A DNA stretch of 64,000 nucleotides from Lepturacanthus savala. Its lineage: Eukaryota; Chordata; Actinopteri; Scombriformes; Trichiuridae. Position 1 is the first letter of the stretch. Each line of letters opens with the position of its first letter. This document shows positions 41,736 through 53,783 of the stretch, one piece after another. Under the pieces are notes generated by a model that was not told the origin of the DNA, did no database searches, and was given only the letters and a program-made list of their open reading frames with translations. A program made the translations under genes and the position numbers. The stretch is from the NCBI GenBank assembly GCA_030544235.1, contig CM060470.1, positions 30,939,309 through 31,003,308 of the forward strand. Direction: 5' to 3'.

Positions 41736-42690
41736 GACAACTTCAGAATGACATGGAAACCTGCAACTTCACAATCAAAAGCAGAAGGTACAGAGAAAAG
41801 GAAGTGGTTAGCAGCTGTTCAGCTAAGCACAAACCTGAGGTATTTATGTCCGTGGAGCATCAAGTAAAGTCACATGGGAATTCAATGTACAATGATCTGA
41901 TTCAAAGTGAAAATAAACTGTGAAAGTTATGACCTTTTTTCATATTAGTGAGTCTGTCATCTAATAAACTTGCATATATAATGCACATAATATGCATATT
42001 CGGTGAGAACCACCACATTATGCTGACCTTTAACTGCATTATGCTGACATTTAACCCACACAGTGTGACTTTATGACACATCATAGGCTTTCTAACCATA
42101 TAGCTGTAGAGTTTGAGCAGATTTGGTTACTTTTACCCAAGGTTGTGTAAATGATTTTGTTATTTTGACTTATCAGATTGGGTTGAACTTTGAAAATCCT
42201 GAAGGGATGAGGCTGATCGCCATTGTGGACACAGCAACTCCTTCTCCAGATTCAGAGGAAGATCACATGAGGTAAGAAAAACTTATTGTATTAGGCTACA
42301 ACATTTTTTTTGAGAGCTTAATGTGGTAGCCAAATATTTGTGCAGTAGTTATTTGCAAATATATTAGTATTAAGATTAGTGCAATATATAATATTATGTA
42401 ACTAGATAGTTATTTTAACCTAATGTATCAACATAATTGTTGTCTGTCAGACACAGACAATGAAGCATTTTTTTACTTATTGTATATTTGTCACAAGTAT
42501 ACGTTGTTGTATTTAGGTGGGGTGTATCTGTGTGCGGACATGCATGTTGTTGGCATTAGTAGCCGTTAAGTCGACAGTAGCAGCCCATTGAAGGTAAAAA
42601 TGACAGGAAGTTAGGATTAAGTTAGAGTTTTGAAGTGGGTGAGTGGTGTATTCAGTGTCATATTGTATATATGGCTACATTTCTAAACAT
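41736..42690. other. Upstream region of IgSF gene 3, no other gene
   Basis: AT-rich. CATTATGCTGAC(C/A)TTTAAC occurs as a short tandem pair near 42013-42055. Nothing else recognised. Confidence 0.4.
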
Positions 42691-42694
42691 CTGT

Positions 42695-43146
42695 TAGGGG
42701 TGTAACAGTACTTTGCTATAGATTGATACATTAATCATTCGATCAATGAATCAATATTATCATTGCTGCAAAGTGAACATATCCATATCATAAATAGCAT
42801 ATATGCTTTTATTTTGAAACTGACCAAATCTTTTCTGCAAAAACTGAACTCCAAAAGAGCAATGGGTATAATGGTTGTAATTTCATTATTTTTATTAAAA
42901 ATATTATATAGTTTTTTTTTTTTTTTTCCAAATGTCTGGAAGAGTTCAGTAATAAAATTGTCAAATAATATTTTAATTGATTTTATGAGTTGATATAAAT
43001 GTAACTGTGTTAAATAAGAATATGATACTGTCTCAAATCTAAATTATATCCCGGCAGACTTTGTGATATCAAGAAATATTGTATTGTTCTCTAAAGAATC
43101 AGTATAGTATTGTATCATGATGATGCTTGTGATTTACACCCATAAT
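42695..43146. mobile_element. Possible hAT-type MITE
   Basis: Begins TAGGGGTGTAACAGTAC and ends GTGATTTACACCCA, a short imperfect inverted repeat. AT-rich interior. No certain target duplication. Confidence 0.35.
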
Positions 43147-43157
43147 GTCTGTATGTC

Positions 43158-43933
43158 AAGCCACGGACAGGAAATGACGCCCGGCACCGAGATACCAGCC
43201 GGGACAGAGGGTCTGGCTATCCACTCAGCACCTGAGATTCAAGGCCTTGTCCCTGGCACCACGGTGTGTGGGTCCCTTTCTGATCACTGAGACCGTTCGA
43301 CTTGCTGCTGGGGGTACTGTCACAGTGGTGAGGTTGTCCTGTCTGGGTTTTTGTCGTGTGCATTTCCTGTTTTATTTTGGAGTTCACCTGTTCCCAATTT
43401 CCCCTCCTTGTGTATTTATAGTCTGCGTTTCCCCTTGTCTTGTGCCAAAGTGTCTTTGTTCTCCATGGTTCATCACACCCAAGCCAGTCATCGTCCCACA
43501 GCCTGTTTGCCTTGCCTTTTGCATTGCCTCTTTTTGTCTGGAAGTTTTCATAGCCTTTGTTAGAGTTAGAATAGATATTGTTTTATAGCCTTGTCGTCCT
43601 ACAGGACTGCTTTTGTTTCTTTAGATAGTGCTTTTAGATAATTTTTAGATATTATAGCATTTTTCCTCCTTCTGGAGCGATTCCTTTTTGTTAACTTTTT
43701 CTAGTCAGTCCTTCCCTCTTTTAGGTGAAGTGTTTTTTGTTTGAGATTAGTTCTCCTTTCGTTTTCAGAAAGCGTGAGTGTAGTTAGACCCCAGGCAGTT
43801 GGAGAATTTAGTTTTAGGACAGTGTTTGTTTCTTTGTATGTTTGATGGCCCCTTGTGGCAGCAGTCCGGGAACAATAAAACCTGTTACCCTGATTTCCGC
43901 ATTTGAGTCCTTCCTTCCGTTCGGGGTTTGACA
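43158..43933 (+). mobile_element. 5'-truncated Ty3/gypsy element: integrase end plus 3' LTR
   Basis: 43158-43310 encodes the end of an integrase (PAPRYQPGQRVWLSTQHLRF, then LAPRCVGPFLITETV) with one stop. A purine-rich tract and then the LTR 43318-43933 (616 bp) follow, starting TGTCACAGTGG and ending GGTTTGACA. The LTR has a TATA-like TATTTATAG near 43414 and AATAAA at 43874. No 5' LTR is present. Related to the solo LTR at 24555-25156 and distinct from the sushi-type element at 2.5-8.1 kb. Confidence 0.85.
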
Positions 43934-44984
43934 GCAGTTTAAGTAAATGAAACATTCTTAGAGAATATTGGTAATACAAATAGTATTTATAACCACAGCT
44001 ATACTGATGACCTGATGACCTACTTTTTAGTAGCTTTAACTCATCAGCATGAGTAGGTTTTACCCCTTGTTAGGTTAGTTACAGCCAGCTTTTTGGGTTT
44101 AATATTTGACTGAGGCCGATTCTCAACCCAATGCAATAGGGTTATAAATAACTCAGCATCGTTCCTTTTTGGACCCAGCACTGGGTTAGCAATTTGACCC
44201 AAGTTGGGTTACTTTTAACTCAGTAGTTTTAAGAGTGTAAGTATTATAATATATCCATCTATAAAACAAGGAGCATCTGTAAGTCTGTGGATATTGAATA
44301 TTGAATATTTCTCTGTTTGTCATCAGCTTTCTGATATATAGCCATATAAAGATAATTTTTTTTAAGTTATTAAAAAAATCATTACTGTCATTAAAAGTAA
44401 ATTAAAATCAAATTAAACTTTCATAACAATGTAAAGCTCCACATCAAAGCACTCTTCCTCATGTTGCTTCCCAGCGCTTTTGTTACAATTCAAAGTTGTT
44501 ACCCTGTTTAGCTACTACTTTGTTCCTCATGCTAACACAGACTACTGTGGGCCATAGTCAATGCCAAAACAACAAATTTGGTAAGAAAAGTGCTGCTGTC
44601 TTTTCTTCTTTCAGAGGAGAACCACACTCTACACACTAGCTGCAGCCTCTTACTCCAAGACCCATTTACAGACCCTCAGGAAATCCCAGCACTATCATCT
44701 AACAACAGAATCTGGGCCTACACTCATTTATTTATAAACACAAATAACAGTACCATGCACACATTGTTACACTACAGGAAAAAATACGAAGTAACAAGAT
44801 TTATCGTAAGTCCGCCAAACATGAAAAATAGACTTAAGTTTCCACACATACTTTCTTTGAGCACTGCAATATGAATTGCTCCACCAATTAAATGTATAGA
44901 CAGTGGACCTGAACAATGGCTTCACTTTACCAGAGATTCTTGTCAGACGTATTAACATGCATGTGGCACATGTCTCTTAACTTT

Positions 44985-45140
44985 ATGGTATGAACACATT
45001 TTGGAGGAGGAGTAATGATCAGCTTTACGTAGGCGAATTTTAAGCTCCTACTTAAAATTCCAACATTCAAAGAACTTCTTTTTTCACCTTTACAAGAATA
45101 AAATCTCTTACCTTTACAAAATGTTCTCTATCTCTCTATG
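44985..45140. repeat. Duplicate of 36782-36935
   Basis: Same anchors as the earlier copy; similarity continues weakly at 45400-45450. The intervening 43.94-44.98 kb holds no supported gene. Confidence 0.7.
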
Positions 45141-45880
45141 TGAGAGTCTTTCTAGAACATTGAACCCCAGGTTGCATATAGTGAAAGTACTGGGAATTTA
45201 GTTACATTGTTTATGTCCTATATTCAGTCCTATATTGTTTCTCCATTACTTGGGTGAATTGAATTTTTAAAGCCTTTGTAATAACAGTGAGTAGACAGGA
45301 AACAAGGGGGTAAGAGTGATGGAAGGTGATATACAACATTTTTGTTTTATTTTGTTTTTTATTAACCACTGTTTAACATGTTCCTTTAAACTATGTTCTG
45401 TGAACTTGCTGAGCTGGAGCTGCTTAAATTTCAACAAAAACTGGAAAATGGAGATGTATTATATACAACCAGTGATCATTTGTAATTTTCAACTGGAAAA
45501 TGCATTTTTAATATTAATCATTATCTTTGTTTAGGCTCGTTAATGACAAGATATCATTTCAGAGGGGATTTACAGATCAGTGCAGTAAATCTAAATAATG
45601 AACCAAACAATAAACCAACTGCATGCAAATATAGTTATGGCAGCTATGAAGCTGTGAGATGCAGGGACGGACTTAGCACATTTGGTGCCCTAGGCAAGCC
45701 TTTGTACCCCTTTTTTCTTTCTCCACTCCTTTTGCCTCTCCTGTAACTGGAAATGTGTGCAATTATGCATAATTGTAGCATGTGTGAAATGCACATACAC
45801 ACACTGGAGTATCTTCTTTTTTTGTTTTCTCTGTGGTAGGTAATAATTGGTGAACTTTTCACACTACAACTGCACTTTCA

Positions 45881-46110
45881 ATATGTGCATGGCTGGTGGT
45901 TGATTGAAGGTGGCTGAGATGCATCATTCTCTCTATTTTCTTTCTTTGCATGAGCTGCTCCTTAAACAACCCACAGAGTGAGCAGCCCACCACATTTATC
46001 ACAGTGCTTCTGATGGCTTGTTTGTTCATGCTATATAGATATCCAAATGAAACAAATTTGAGGAAGAAGATGATGACCAGCCCCATGATTCCCCCCATGA
46101 TGACTACCTC
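45881..46110 (-). other. Exon-like minus-strand frame with a membrane segment, unrecognised
   Basis: After a possible CTAAAG acceptor near 46110 the frame reads VVIMGGIMGLVIIFFLKFVS and continues for about 55 more residues, with a polar end (ERMMHLSHLQSTTSHAH), to a stop near 45859. It could be the last exon of an unknown gene or chance coding inside a transposon. No family recognised. Confidence 0.2.
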
Positions 46111-46689
46111 TTTAGATTTTTGACAATTTTTTCCCATATGGTATATTTTTTTAAGTGTAAAAATATCTTGTGCACTTCCCAAGCACAGTTGATTATAGAA
46201 ATAGCAGAGAGTATATGTTGAATACATAGGAAGTCCTCTAATGATGCAATCTGCACCATCAGGGGCCCCTTGTAATCACCTTTTCTCCACTTCCTACTTA
46301 TCACATGATTGTGTGCCACTGTGTGCATGCATGTGTGATAGCATTTTGACATCTACAGTTATAATGTTATTAGAAGCATAAAGAAGCATAGAATTCTGTC
46401 AAGTGGGCAATAAAGTCAGTTAATGAAGGCAGTGTGCAGTAGGTGCCCTGCAGACAGTTGACTCTCTCTTTCTCTCCTCTCTTAGCAGCAGGGCTGATGG
46501 ATCAGAATTTGATTATAGGTTGTAAAAGGCCAAAATATGAGCTCTGTATCTAAAGGTAAACGTTTAAATTAAAAAGGAAGATGTCAATTGCTTTGTGTTT
46601 TGGGGAAATTGTTTGGGATTTTTGTAAAGCCTTATTTCTTGTTGATTAATTTGTTTGATGTATTTAATTTGTTTATTGTTTCTAGAATA

Positions 46690-47030
46690 GTGTTAAAGGG
46701 ATAGTTGTGTATTTTTGACATGAATCTGTATAGCATCCCTATCATCAGTGTACTACACTCACTGACTAACCTCCGACAGTGTCCTGTGAGCCGAGTTCTG
46801 GTCTGGTTCTGGTCAAAACCAATGTAGTCCGGCAGGTTTCCAGGGGACACTAAAATAAAACGTCTTTCTTCTCATACAGTATGTGTTCAAAAGAGTGATA
46901 TATGCATCATATATATCACTTATGCATCACAAAACCAATATCCATGAAAAAGTCCCAGCTCGTGATCACTTGGCCCTACTTTCTCTCCCTTCGCATCTCT
47001 GCGATGAGATGCGAAGGGTGACCAGAAGAT
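46690..47030. repeat. MITE-like segment with hairpin
   Basis: Begins TTAAAGGGATAGTTGTGTA, a start shared by common fish MITEs. Contains a perfect 13-bp hairpin (46987-46999 and 47006-47018, CCCTTCGCATCTC and complement) with a 6-base loop. Confidence 0.5.
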
Positions 47031-47032
47031 GA

Positions 47033-48632
47033 CCAGAGCTCAGGCCCACCGCTCCGTACACGCAGACTACGCAGCCAGCGTAGGGCCTCAACTAGTGGAG
47101 GGGGGCCTCCAAAATTAAGATTGGGGAAAAAAAGATAATAAATATTACACTAATAAATATCAAAAATATGTAATTAGTTCTACGGGAGTTTTGTATACCA
47201 TCACTGAAATCGGGAAATTTAAATGTGTAATGCGTAATAAAAAGACTCAGACCGGTACAGCGAGTGATGGGAATTCCGGCTCTATTTGGAGAGTCGGATC
47301 TTTTGGCTCAGCTCGCTAATACGAGTCGGCTCGTTCGACTCTTCCGTTGCTCCCAACGAGGAGCCGGCTCCTATCTGTCACTTCAAAGAGTCGGATCTTT
47401 TGACTCAGCTCGCTAATACGAGTCGGTTCGTTCGGCTCCTCCGTTGCTCCCAACGAGGAGCCGGCTCCTATCACTTCAAAGAGTCGAGTCGGATCGTTCA
47501 ACTTCAAAGACTCGGATCGTTCACGACGGCACAAAGCTTCGGAGCCACTTTTCTTACTACGCCCTGAAACGGCTTTAATGAGCAATTTTCTTCAGTTAAA
47601 AACTTCAACAATTGAAATGAGAGAATATCATCCAAGAGACACCATGAAACTGGAGCTGAAAAGCGAAAGAGGAAAAAAGAGAAAGACGACAAACTTGCAT
47701 CCCTTTCTGGTAAGTTCGTGTTATACCGTGTTTGTTTTGCTAACACAGCGTTAGGTGATAAACTCGACAAGCTAGGCTAGGTTAGCCCAACAGTAAACAG
47801 GATTGGACAGAGAATAAAATTCAGCTCTAGCATCTTTTCTCTGCTCCAGGGGTCGTTGGGGATAACTCCAAGGCTGTCCTGGTAGTGAGGAGGAGGAGGA
47901 GGGGAGGGGGGCGGTGGTTGGGGGATGATTTTACATCTTGCCACGGTGTTGTAGAAGGTGTGTTAAAGTCGTGTGTAGTGCAAAAAATGTTTGGCCACCT
48001 TTGGTCATTCACAAAATGCCACTATAGTTTTGTTTAATGTGTAGGATTAGAATATGTTAATTTTTATGGTATTTGATTTTGAACTACCATATTAATATCA
48101 TATAAATACAAATGCTACTAGATAGCATAATATAATGAAGTGATATTTTTGGTTTGGGTATTTTTATTCAAGTTTTACTAATGAGATATTTTTTCATTTA
48201 AATCATATTCATAGGGTCAATGCTCAAATATATAGACGGACCACCACATCAGCAAGAAGATGAACCAGATGATGAACCATCCACAAGCAGTGCAGTAAGC
48301 AGCCAACAACCATCCAACGTGTCTGAAGGGTCAAGTAAACGGCCACAAACAACAACAGTCACCTTAGAAGAGACATCCACACCCACAACTGAAAGCCTTC
48401 CCTCAGATGCAGTTGTTTTATTTATTTGTTATTGTGTTGTTGCTCTCTCTGATTTATTGTTTAACATACAGTATATTATTGTATAATAAACAGTTAATTT
48501 TTATTAACTTTACTTTATTATTTTCAACTGTAAATTTCGTGAGCTTCCAGGAGTTTGGTGCGCGGGCGGGGGGGCCTCCCTACAAGCTGAGCTTAGGGCC
48601 TCCAAAACCTTAGCAGCAGGCCTGCCAGAGCT
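47033..48632 (+). mobile_element. Non-autonomous hAT element, copy 2, with perfect target duplication
   Basis: The element spans 47041-48624 (1584 bp), starting CAGGCCCACCGCT and ending AGCAGCAGGCCTG, with identical flanking 8-mers CCAGAGCT (47033-47040 and 48625-48632). First coding exon near 47640-47708 (basic GAEKRKRKK-type stretch) ends at donor GTAAGTTCG. Second exon starts at about 48214 after TTCATAG and reads MLKYIDGPPHQQEDEPDDEP, near-identical to copy 1. The extra length over copy 1 is mainly a tandem duplication of about 95 bp (47290-47480). No catalytic domain. Confidence 0.93.
47290..47480 (+). repeat. Two tandem units of about 95 bp inside hAT copy 2
   Basis: Each unit runs from GAGTCGGATCTTTTG through AGCTCGCTAATACGAGTCGG and GCTCCCAACGAGGAGCCGGC to CACTTCAAA. 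Copy 1 has a single unit. The unit is dense in palindromes (GAGCCGGCTC, GAGTCGG/CCGACTC). Confidence 0.85.
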
Positions 48633-48641
48633 AGGTCCGTC

Positions 48642-48687
<46 letters not shown>

Positions 48688-48688
48688 A
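48642..48688. repeat. (TA)n(TG)n microsatellite
   Basis: About 11 TA units followed by about 12 TG units. Confidence 0.95.
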
Positions 48689-48699
48689 TATTACTTGTG

Positions 48700-51600
48700 C
48701 ATTGAATGAAGTAAATATCTGCTGAGTATTTTAACAAATAAAGGTTTCAATATGTTGAAATAATGGCCCCAAAATGCGATGGGTTTACAAGGCAAAGACC
48801 CTATAAGGATTGAGATATATTTTATAGTCCAACATGATAAGAAGCCGGCAGAGACCACAGTGTTCATGGGAGAGAAAACAAGCTTTCTATCACAGAGAGA
48901 AAACAATGATAGAAACACTGCTCAGAGTGTCTTAGTGTGTGAAGCATGCTTTCTGTGAAATGACACCTATGCTCCATGTGAAACCAAAAGGCAGCAGAGT
49001 TGTCTGGCTGGGTTCCTGTGGTTTTCACACTCATTGAGACATAATACATTACATTACGTACATTTATCCTGAAGTCTTTGTCTCTTTCCCTCAGTAGAGC
49101 CTTTCTGTGATTCAATGATTTTATCTCACTTTTGTGGTCGATATGCAAGAATGTCTCGGATGTCTTCACCAGGCCCAACATCTGTCTTTGAAATACAAGT
49201 CATTAGCACAGATCAATTGTTTTGATTCCTCCTCCCTCTTTGCCTCTCTTTGAAGCATGCAACTCCTATAGGCAATTACGAGTACAAACCAATACCATGA
49301 GTATTAGGGTGAAACAGTCCGTAAGGATGATCTTTTCAAATTTTGAAGAGCTACTTCTACACATAAATGTAACACATCTACCTCCAGAAACCACAACCTT
49401 CAAAAAACCCCACAGTTTTACACACATATACTGTATATACGCATGCACACACACAAACACACACACAGTACGTTATTGTCTCGTGCACAGAATCAATAAT
49501 ACATTTCTTGTCAAGACAACTAGTCACTTGAGATGTACACACACACACAAACTCAAACTTCTTCTGCAGGCAGGAGAAAAGGACATGATAGAAAATAGAA
49601 AACCGTCATTACTGTAAAGAAAGAAAGAAAAAAATACATTGATTGAATGTGTGTGTGTGTGTCTGTTTGTTTCTTTTTTTTGTTTTTTTTCTGCAAGTGC
49701 ATGCGATTTGGTGTGGCTGTGGTTAGTCTCTGAACCTTTCAGGCATTGATGGATGAATGTGAATATTTGAGATGCCTCTCAGAAAGCCCCTGGCAGAACA
49801 CAAAAGGAGCTAATACTTATGTTCTGTCATGAATACTGCATGATTCCCTGGTACGTATGTGCACAGTGGATGAATTTAAATCAGTGGTAGCAGAATACTG
49901 TTTTTTTTTCAGCTAATTGCTTGGAGGGGAAAACTGTATTGTTTGTTGGACATCGCAGCAAGAAAAGAGATTAAACAGTATGGCTGATTAAGTATTCATC
50001 TCCTCCCAGCTGCTTGCAGAACATAAAGCAACTCTGCTGTTAATGTGTATCCTTTCTTGAGTCAGTGTGCTAGATTTCACACATATCTGCATTTGTGTGC
50101 ATGTGTGCACAAAGCAGAAGGAGGACTGAACAGGTGGCAAGAACTCAATAGAGCAGATGACAAGGTGAAGAGTCTATCAGCTTTTTCCATCACATCAAGC
50201 TGCTCTTAGAACGCTTCACACTGTGTTGATACTTCATATACCATTTTTTTTTTGAGTCTGTAATAGACTGAAACAGGAATGTCTACACTCAAGTTTAAGC
50301 CATTCTTTTAGAAAAGTTTCATTTTGATGCTGTTGTTGCAACCTTGTCTCTCAGAAATATACTACTACTTGTGTTTTACCTAAGTAAAATTTGATAGAAA
50401 CATATTGTCTAGGTAGTCAGTGTCAATGTTTGTGGGTGTGAACAGTGGGTACAAAAACTCTGTTGTTAGCTGTTAGACAGACTCCTCACATCCTGAGTCT
50501 TACGTGTGTGACATTTATAAAATAAACATGTTGTTTTCCATGAAGTCATTTTTGACCTTTTCTCAATATTTAACAAAGACACAATCTTTCCCTAACTTAA
50601 TGAAGTGTTGTGCCTGAACATACCCATAACAAAATGTTTTATGTATGCATAGTGGATATTATATGACAAGAACAGATAAACAAAAAAGATATTGTCAGTA
50701 GATGCTTAGTAAACACAATAACAAACAACTTGCAGGTTTAATTTTTGTAATTTTACTGGATTTACAGTCTATGTATCATGGATATTCTCCCGTGAAAAGT
50801 TGATGCATGTATATTTTATTAGTTCAATGAGACATGACAGCAGAAATTAAGACTTTAAGAGGTTAAGAGTTTGTATTTTGAACAGTGCATCCCTTTTCCC
50901 ACAGCTGCATTCATTATTATTATTATTATTCAAATTGACCGCTCTGGTTTAAACTAATCACTTTCCAGTTAGGTTTTCAAGATGCATAAGTAAAATTCTC
51001 TTATTAATATAATTTGAGATGTCACTGTAGTTTATATATTGAGTGAATATCTACTTCCTGTATCAATTTCCGAATTGATTCCCTGGGGCAACGGGCAGGT
51101 TTCTCTTTAAGCGTTGACTGAAAGACATTCATAAAACAATGTTAATTGGGCAGTGTCATGTTCATGGGTTTCAATGTTGGCTATAGTTTTAATTTTGGAG
51201 TTTTGTTTTCCCAATTCAATGGAATTTCTTCTATTCTTACACAGCTTCCTGTGCACCAGTAGAAACAGGGGAGCAAACAAAGACCATTGAATAAGTAGGT
51301 GGTATCAAAAAATAGACAGATGACAACAATGACATGCATTTAGCAATTTAATAGCATAAAACTAAATTCAACAACCAAAAAGTTGTTCCATGTTTTTTTA
51401 TTTTATTGTTTATCAATGCAGGTAGAATTCACTGCAGGTAAAATGAGAAACACCAGGACACACACAAGCACTCATACACGAAGCCCTGGAGAGCAGAGTA
51501 ATCACATCAGCTATTTAATGTAAACGTGTATGTTTCCTAACAGCATGGAGGATGAGCTTATATATAATGGATGGCTTGCACTTGGAAAAAATCCATTCAT

Positions 51601-52950
51601 TCTTTACTTTCTATTCAATATTCAGTGAGCTGTGCTGTTCAATGCCTCACACATGTCCTTCTTACAGCAATTACTCTTTAATTACTCTTCACTGGAGCAT
51701 GCAATAGTGGTTTGTGATCTTAAATACTTAAATCATGCGAACGTTTGAACATTAATCTTTCATGGGTGGGGTGAAAGGGTCCTCAGAGCTTTCATGGAGG
51801 AAGCATCTGGATGAAGAGCAAAGCAAGAGATGGATTTACAGAAGAAATTACAAAATATAAATGTGACAGTGTAGTTTTTGTTCTCACTTTTCTCACAAGC
51901 TGAAATAAAAGATCTAAGGTTTTTTTCTGTGCATACAAAAGGCTTATTTTTCTCCAATTTTTTCATTAATTTGTTGAAATCTGTGATAGTGAACACTCCT
52001 CCCTTTACCAAGATTATCCATCCATCTGAATACAAGAGTGGCAAGTGACAATGGGCCTCAGGATCTTAACTATATCACTCTTCATTTAACATAACATCAA
52101 TAAAATGAACCTGCGTTTGTTGTCAATGGCTTATGTCCATACCATAACTCCACAGCTGCCGCTTACAATATTGACCTGAGCAAACCGCCCACCCAATGAC
52201 TGCAGATGTCTGCAGAGTGCAAGGTGAGTAGACTACGATCTGCAGTCGGGTCAAGACCCTGGAAGGATGGCAAGCATGCAGATGAGCTTCCCTGAAATGC
52301 TATCTGACAGTTTTGTGCATAAATTCTTTGGTTGTGCGAATCAACTGTTGCATCAACAGTCCGAGTGTCTGGTTTCAGGTGATCTTACAACGATTATTCG
52401 ATTTGAGTCATGTCATGAAAATGTCCAAATTCTCTGGTTCCAGCTTCTCTTCTCTGATTATTTTCTGGTTTATTTAGTTTTCTATAATAGTAACCTTTAT
52501 TATATTTGAATATTTGGGTTGTGGAATGTTGGTCTGGACAAAAAACATTAGTTTGAATTTTCCACTTTGGTAAACATTGTGATATACATTTACACCATTT
52601 TAGGAACCAAAAAAACTAATTGATTAATCATTTTTGACAATTGGTAGTTTCATTGACTATTAAAATAGTGGTTAGTTGCAGCCCTATAAGTGGTCTGCAG
52701 CTAGTTGGGTGTACTAGATTAATGGAAATATCAAACTCAAGTAAATTTGCTGATGACACATCCTATCTGAACAAAACAAACTATAACCAAAAAAAGTAGA
52801 AAGTCTAAGCCTAAAGAGATCACTGCACTTGAAAATGGTGGATGATCTGAAAATAGTTTTCTATTGGCCCTTTAAAATACAGCACAGGTGAAATGGTGGG
52901 GTTATCTTTAATAAAGGGGGGTTGCACACGTACACAATACTCCGGTTCCA
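48700..52950. other. About 4 kb without a recognisable gene
   Basis: Unique-looking AT-rich sequence with short CA runs (49445-49467, 49538-49548) and a TAT triplet run near 50915. The minus-strand frame at 51760-52044 has no recognisable domain. A fragment of the GGGCTGCAACTAA MITE family lies at about 52380-52690 in reverse orientation. Nothing else supported. Confidence 0.45.
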
Positions 52951-53000
52951 GTCCCCCCTCCACTATTCTTTCTGAAAACCTCCTCGGAGGAACACGGACG

Positions 53001-53182
53001 TTTTCATTGGCCACGTCGGTGAGAGAGGAGGGAGGAGGAGAGACTGGTCAGAATTCCTCAGCGCTTCTCATATTTCTTGAAATCACGGACCCTCCTGTTC
53101 TCGCCTCCGTCCCGACAAACATCCCGAGCAGCTCTCCTCCTCCGCGTCGGACCAGATCTTTGTGCGCCGCTTCAACGGAATG
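53001..53182 (+). promoter_or_regulatory. GC-rich promoter and first exon of gene 4
   Basis: Local GC-rich patch with an inverted CCAAT box (ATTGG at 53006-53010) followed by CCACGTCGG. The region after about 53050 is probably 5' UTR and ends in ...GGAATG followed by a GTAACT donor at 53183. Confidence 0.5.
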
Positions 53183-53338
53183 GTAACTTTTTTTCTTTTT
53201 TTTGTTTTTTAAATAATATACGTTCTAAAAAAAACTCCTATATCCTTTCTTTCTACTTTGTCCTTTTCCCATCGTGTCCAGATGCTGCGAAGTGTCGCTG
53301 TGCTGCTTCTGCTGGTCGCAGCTCTCTGTAACGCTGAG
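53180..53338 (+). CDS. Gene 4: first coding exons of a secreted or membrane protein (signal peptide only)
   Basis: Exon 2 (53282-53338) follows acceptor GTGTCCAG, starts ATGCTGCGAAG and encodes a 19-residue signal peptide (MLRSVAVLLLLVAALCNAE), ending in phase 0 at donor GTAACT. Exon 1 ends in ATG (53180-53182), so splicing makes ATG-ATG in the same frame. Further exons were not found, so the gene would continue through the rest of the window in a first intron of more than 10 kb. A 57-nt phase-0 leader exon ending in Glu is also seen in amyloid precursor protein genes, but this short peptide cannot identify the family. Confidence 0.6.
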
Positions 53339-53743
53339 GTAACTTTGAGCTTTTTACTCTGAAAAACTAAAAACTACAACAATGTCCTTTTGTATTGTTT
53401 CAAACGGGTAACAAACCCTGCCTGGTTCTTTTATAGCTGTTCCACCGAACAGCTATAAAGTGCTCGTCTGAAATAACACAGCATGGTTTTAATTTTTTGG
53501 TTGTTTTTGTTGTCGGGCTGGAATACATCTGGGAGGTTGTTTCCTCAATGCTGCGGTGAAATGAGCATTTTGCAGCTGTTTTCTAGACTCTAGCTCTACT
53601 GTCAAAAGCTCGTTATGGTTATTACATTCTTAAAGGGAACCAATCATAGCCAACCATTATCCTTGCCTTGTCTTTTCAAGAGAGAAACTATTTAAAAAAA
53701 AAAATAATTGCACCTATGAGGCACTTTTTTAGGCATGCTATGT

Positions 53744-53745
<2 letters not shown>

Positions 53746-53781
<36 letters not shown>
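53746..53781. repeat. (CA)n microsatellite
   Basis: 18 uninterrupted AC units. Confidence 0.95.

Positions 53782-53783
<2 letters not shown>

Larger units (their letters stand above)
45662..48642. mobile_element. Possible larger transposon interrupted by hAT copy 2
   Basis: GACGGACTTAGC near 45665 and its inverted match GCTAGGTCCGTC ending near 48641 form a short terminal inverted repeat. The first is followed by TTTGGTGCCCTAGGCAAG, a phrase of dispersed fish repeats. hAT copy 2 (47041-48624) sits just inside the right end. The interior also holds a minus-strand frame with a membrane segment. Confidence 0.4.

Noticed and set aside
43247..43588. 113-codon plus-strand frame as a gene
   Set aside because: It is the end of a gypsy integrase running into its LTR.
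51760..52044. 94-codon minus-strand frame as a gene
   Set aside because: No recognised domain, AT-rich codons, no splice or promoter context.
53282..53338. Naming gene 4 as an amyloid precursor family gene
   Set aside because: Only a 57-nt phase-0 leader exon supports it; no diagnostic second exon is in the window.
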